64,000 nt of DNA, taken from Aquimarina sp. Aq107 (GTDB taxonomy: Bacteria > Bacteroidota > Bacteroidia > Flavobacteriales > Flavobacteriaceae). Positions 61,583 through 64,000 of this stretch are shown piece by piece. Both the position numbers and the translations under genes were made by a program. The notes below the pieces were generated by a model. It searched no databases. It worked only from the letters and a program-made list of their open reading frames with translations, and was not told where the DNA came from. Where the stretch lies: positions 5,318,501 through 5,382,500 of the forward strand of contig NZ_OX030782.1 in assembly GCF_943733665.1 (NCBI RefSeq), in the 5' to 3' direction. Position 1 is the first letter of the stretch. The number at the start of each line of letters is the position of its first letter.

Positions 61583-62581
61583 ATGAAACGTTTTTTTATA
61601 CTGCTGATTAGCATTTGTTTTTTGAACTGTTCTGGACAGCAATCTAAAATCAATGGGATTAGTTTTGTCGCATCGCCAAAAGAGATTAATGAGACAAATA
61701 TAGATCCTGTTGTAAAAGTAAATGCAAATTGGGCTGCTGTGATGCCATTTGGATTTGTGAAAAATTTGAAAGAACCATCAGTTGTTTTTAATACAGAAAG
61801 GCAATGGTGGGGGGAGAGAGCAGATGGAGCAGAGCGTACCATTGAATTACTAACCCAAAAAGGGATTAAAGTCATGCTGAAGCCACAGATTTGGGTTTGG
61901 CGAGGTGAGTTTACGGGTAATATTTCTATGGATTCTGAAGAGGATTGGAAAACCTTAGAAAGCTCTTATGAAGGGTTTATTATGCTGTATGCTAAATTGG
62001 CGCAAAAATTAAATGTTCCAATATTATGTATTGGTACAGAATTGCACACTTTTGTACAGAAAAGACCCGAATATTGGAAGCAGTTAATACAGAAAGTTAG
62101 ATCTGTTTATGAAGGTAAGTTAACCTATGCAGAGAATTGGGATCAGTTTGCAAATGCTCCTTTTTGGAATCAATTGGATTATATAGGTGTAGATGCTTAC
62201 TTTCCGGTTTCTGAGAGTAAAACGCCTAGTGTAGAGGAGATGAGGGAAGGTTGGCAAAAGCATAAAAATAAGATAATAGCATTACAAAAAACAATAGAAA
62301 AACCTGTTTTGTTTACAGAGTTTGGATATAGAAGTATACATTATACAGGGAAAGAACCTTGGGCTTCTGATAGAGTGAAAGGAAATGTAGATTTAAAAGC
62401 TCAGAATAATGCGTTAACAGCATTATATGAGGAGTTCTGGAAAGAACAATGGTTTGCCGGAGGATTTCTTTGGAAATGGTACCACGACCATGATAAGGTG
62501 GGTGGAGAAGATAATAATAGATTTACAATACAAAATAAACCATCAGAAAAGTTAATACAAACATTGTATAAAGATGATTAA
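61583..62581 (+). CDS. Lipoprotein glycoside hydrolase, GH113-like
   Basis: A 332-residue lipoprotein (lipobox CFLNC, Cys16). A TIM-barrel hydrolase with IKVMLKPQIWVWRGEFTGN, ILCIGTELHTF (acid Glu) and LFTEFGYRS (nucleophile Glu) and the tail FLWKWYHDH. These match GH113 beta-mannanase-like enzymes. It might process mannan-like polymers at the cell surface. Its last 8 bases overlap the next lipoprotein gene. Confidence 0.85.
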   Translation: MKRFFILLISICFLNCSGQQSKINGISFVASPKEINETNIDPVVKVNANWAAVMPFGFVKNLKEPSVVFNTERQWWGERADGAERTIELLTQKGIKVMLKPQIWVWRGEFTGNISMDSEEDWKTLESSYEGFIMLYAKLAQKLNVPILCIGTELHTFVQKRPEYWKQLIQKVRSVYEGKLTYAENWDQFANAPFWNQLDYIGVDAYFPVSESKTPSVEEMREGWQKHKNKIIALQKTIEKPVLFTEFGYRSIHYTGKEPWASDRVKGNVDLKAQNNALTALYEEFWKEQWFAGGFLWKWYHDHDKVGGEDNNRFTIQNKPSEKLIQTLYKDD

Positions 62582-63311
62582 AACCAATTATATCGTATAT
62601 GTCTTATGTTGCATTCTATTGGCTTGTAATAAAGATCAAGATACGATTCTATTGGATGAATCTCTTGCATCTTTGGTTGTTCTAAATGATATAGAAATCG
62701 ATAATGTAATTGCTTGTGCTTCTGGATCTGAATCAGATGAAGACGTCATTATTGCATACCTATACCCAAGACCAGGAGTAACAGATATTAGATATTTTGA
62801 AACAGCAAATATAGAAGCTGATAAAAATGATTATCAAAACTACCAACGGGTAATGATAGCACCAACAGATATTTTTAATGGATATCTAAAAAAATTCACA
62901 AGAACTACAATTGAAGAAAAGTGGGTAATTATTACGTTTTTTGAAAATGAAAAATTGCATTTATCAAATCCAATTAGATTAAAACATCTAACAAAACCTA
63001 CAGAGTTTACAGATGAAGTGATTGTGAATACAAATAGCGAAAATATGCCAATATTTAATTGGGAAGATGGATTGTTTAATGATAATAAGATATATTTTCA
63101 AGTAGTTTCTGATACTGATGATGAATTGCTTTCTGGAACCTATACTTTTCAAAAACAATTCCAATATTATAAAACGGATAATGTAGTTTTAAATATCACC
63201 CAAGAAATTCCACCACAATTAGACACAGCTAATTCATATAATTTTACTCTTATGGGAGTCAGTGAAGATAATTGGGTGAATTTGTTTATTCAAAAAAGAT
63301 TTCAGCCCTAA
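62574..63311 (+). CDS. Uncharacterised lipoprotein
   Basis: A 245-residue lipoprotein (lipobox LLAC, Cys18, followed by NKDQD, a surface-export-like signal). The mature part has beta-rich stretches and no recognised domain. It overlaps the GH113 gene by 8 bases, so it is translated with it and may help bind the same substrate; inference. The following gene starts 63 bases later. Confidence 0.75.
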   Translation: MIKTNYIVYVLCCILLACNKDQDTILLDESLASLVVLNDIEIDNVIACASGSESDEDVIIAYLYPRPGVTDIRYFETANIEADKNDYQNYQRVMIAPTDIFNGYLKKFTRTTIEEKWVIITFFENEKLHLSNPIRLKHLTKPTEFTDEVIVNTNSENMPIFNWEDGLFNDNKIYFQVVSDTDDELLSGTYTFQKQFQYYKTDNVVLNITQEIPPQLDTANSYNFTLMGVSEDNWVNLFIQKRFQP

Positions 63312-63373
63312 CTTTATTTAATCTTTTATGTAAGATCATAACATGTTTTTCGTCTACGAGTTTAAAATATGTT

Positions 63374-64000
63374 ATGAAGAAAATCTTAATAGCACTGATT
63401 TTCTTTGTGTATCAAGGAAGTTTTTCTCAAGATGCTCTAGTGTCAGAACTACAAATTTCAGGACTAAAAAGGACAAAAGAATCCTTTATTAGGAAATTAG
63501 TTAAGGTAAAACCAGGTTCAGTATACGATTCTCTGAGGGTAGCTACGGATATAGAAAGACTTAAAAGACTTCCTGGTATTGCAAATGCAGAAGCAATAGT
63601 GCAAAAAAATCAAGGCTCAGAGTATCAAATTATCTATACTATTGAAGAAAATTTTACTATTATTCCGGGGCTTAGTATAGCAACCGATAACAACGGTGAA
63701 TTTGCATATAGGGTATCCCTTTTTGAGTTTAACTTATTCGGAAGAAATCAAATATTAGGAGGATTTTATCAGCGAGATGTGTTTGATTCTTATGGTGGAT
63801 ATTGGGAAGCTCCTTACCTTTTTACAAATAAGTTTGGTTTTGGTATTAATTATAAGAATCTAGTTTCTCAGGAGCCTATTTTTCTTGACAATAATAATAC
63901 GATTAATTATAAATTCGATACAAGAGCTTTCGAAGTTAATTTGTTATACGAATTTAACTTTCACCATAAAGCGCAGGTTGGAGTTAACATCTCTAATGAA
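63374..64000 (+). CDS. Omp85/BamA-like outer membrane protein, partial
   Basis: The window shows the first 209 residues; the gene runs off the right edge. After a signal peptide (cut near GSFSQ) comes one POTRA-like domain (VSELQISGLKRTKESFIRKLVKVKPGSVYDSLRVATDIERLKRLPGI) and then the start of a beta-barrel (YRVSLFEFNLFGRNQILGGFYQRD). Only one POTRA fits TamA-like or patatin-type Omp85 relatives better than BamA with five. The rest is needed to tell. Confidence 0.85.
   Translation, partial: MKKILIALIFFVYQGSFSQDALVSELQISGLKRTKESFIRKLVKVKPGSVYDSLRVATDIERLKRLPGIANAEAIVQKNQGSEYQIIYTIEENFTIIPGLSIATDNNGEFAYRVSLFEFNLFGRNQILGGFYQRDVFDSYGGYWEAPYLFTNKFGFGINYKNLVSQEPIFLDNNNTINYKFDTRAFEVNLLYEFNFHHKAQVGVNISNE

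Noticed and set aside
1..64000. CRISPR array, prophage, insertion sequence or rRNA operon
   Set aside because: No regularly spaced repeats, transposase, integrase or rRNA sequence was seen on either strand.

Overview
The window looks like a chromosomal segment from a marine flavobacterium (Bacteroidota, family Flavobacteriaceae; an Aquimarina-like genus is plausible but unproven). The evidence is the AT-rich composition, the Bacteroidota promoter signature TAnnTTTG (often with TTTG about 19 bases upstream), the general lack of Shine-Dalgarno sites, lipoproteins with acidic residues after the lipobox cysteine, a DNA polymerase III alpha subunit with a fused proofreading domain, mevalonate-pathway genes, and many Bacteroidota-typical families (DUF4230, DUF4260, DUF6252, DUF547, CesA-like GT2, BlaI/M56 pairs). 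I see no insertion sequence, prophage, integrase, CRISPR array or rRNA.

Layout. 1-2.3 kb: the edge of a trans-4-hydroxyproline catabolic locus (semialdehyde dehydrogenase, DapA-like deaminase) with a divergent AraC regulator. 2.3-9.7 kb: a long minus-strand run from ruvC through hemW, a cyclase-family hydrolase, small DUF proteins, GNAT, MmcQ/YjbR and a MutS-like ATPase, interrupted by a HEPN-domain gene between ruvC and hemW. 9.8-16.7 kb: a BlaI/M56 (BlaR1-like) signalling locus with two M56 proteins, one carrying parvulin, TonB-C and SPOR-like modules, plus a TPR protein and small TonB-C-like proteins; two matching palindromes flank the promoter -7 box. 16.8-22.8 kb: DUF456, tRNA-Asp, DUF58, thioredoxin, a frameshifted six-heme cytochrome and a TPR/LuxR-type regulator. 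23-26.9 kb: a cholesterol-dependent-cytolysin-like lipoprotein, a frameshifted sigma factor between two copies of a terminator, and a large lipoprotein. 27-35 kb: dnaE, a DUF6252 lipoprotein, and rpsP-rimM-trmN6. 35-44.6 kb: glutaryl-CoA dehydrogenase, GDPD, BaiN-like flavoprotein, TetR/TspO, and mvaD, mevalonate kinase (frameshifted) and UbiA prenyltransferase. 45-48 kb: nitrilase, RluB-type pseudouridine synthase, PP2C phosphatase. 48-53.3 kb: a six-gene minus-strand glycosyltransferase operon. 53.5-56.4 kb: two paralogous orphan membrane histidine kinases. 56.4-59.4 kb: a membrane ferredoxin-type protein with an FAD oxidoreductase. 59.7-64 kb: DUF547, a beta-barrel protein with the relic of a paralogue behind it, a GH113 lipoprotein, a small lipoprotein and the start of an Omp85/BamA-like protein.

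The most interesting items are the BlaI-type operator pair with the multidomain M56 protein, the HEPN gene inside the ruvC-hemW operon combined with loss of the hemW ATG, the cytolysin/sigma-factor duplication scar, and the AraC-type direct repeats 21 bp apart. Three conserved genes are each broken by one base. Two of these breaks are at homopolymers and one hits mevalonate kinase, which should be essential, so uncorrected assembly indels must be excluded before any of them is called a pseudogene.
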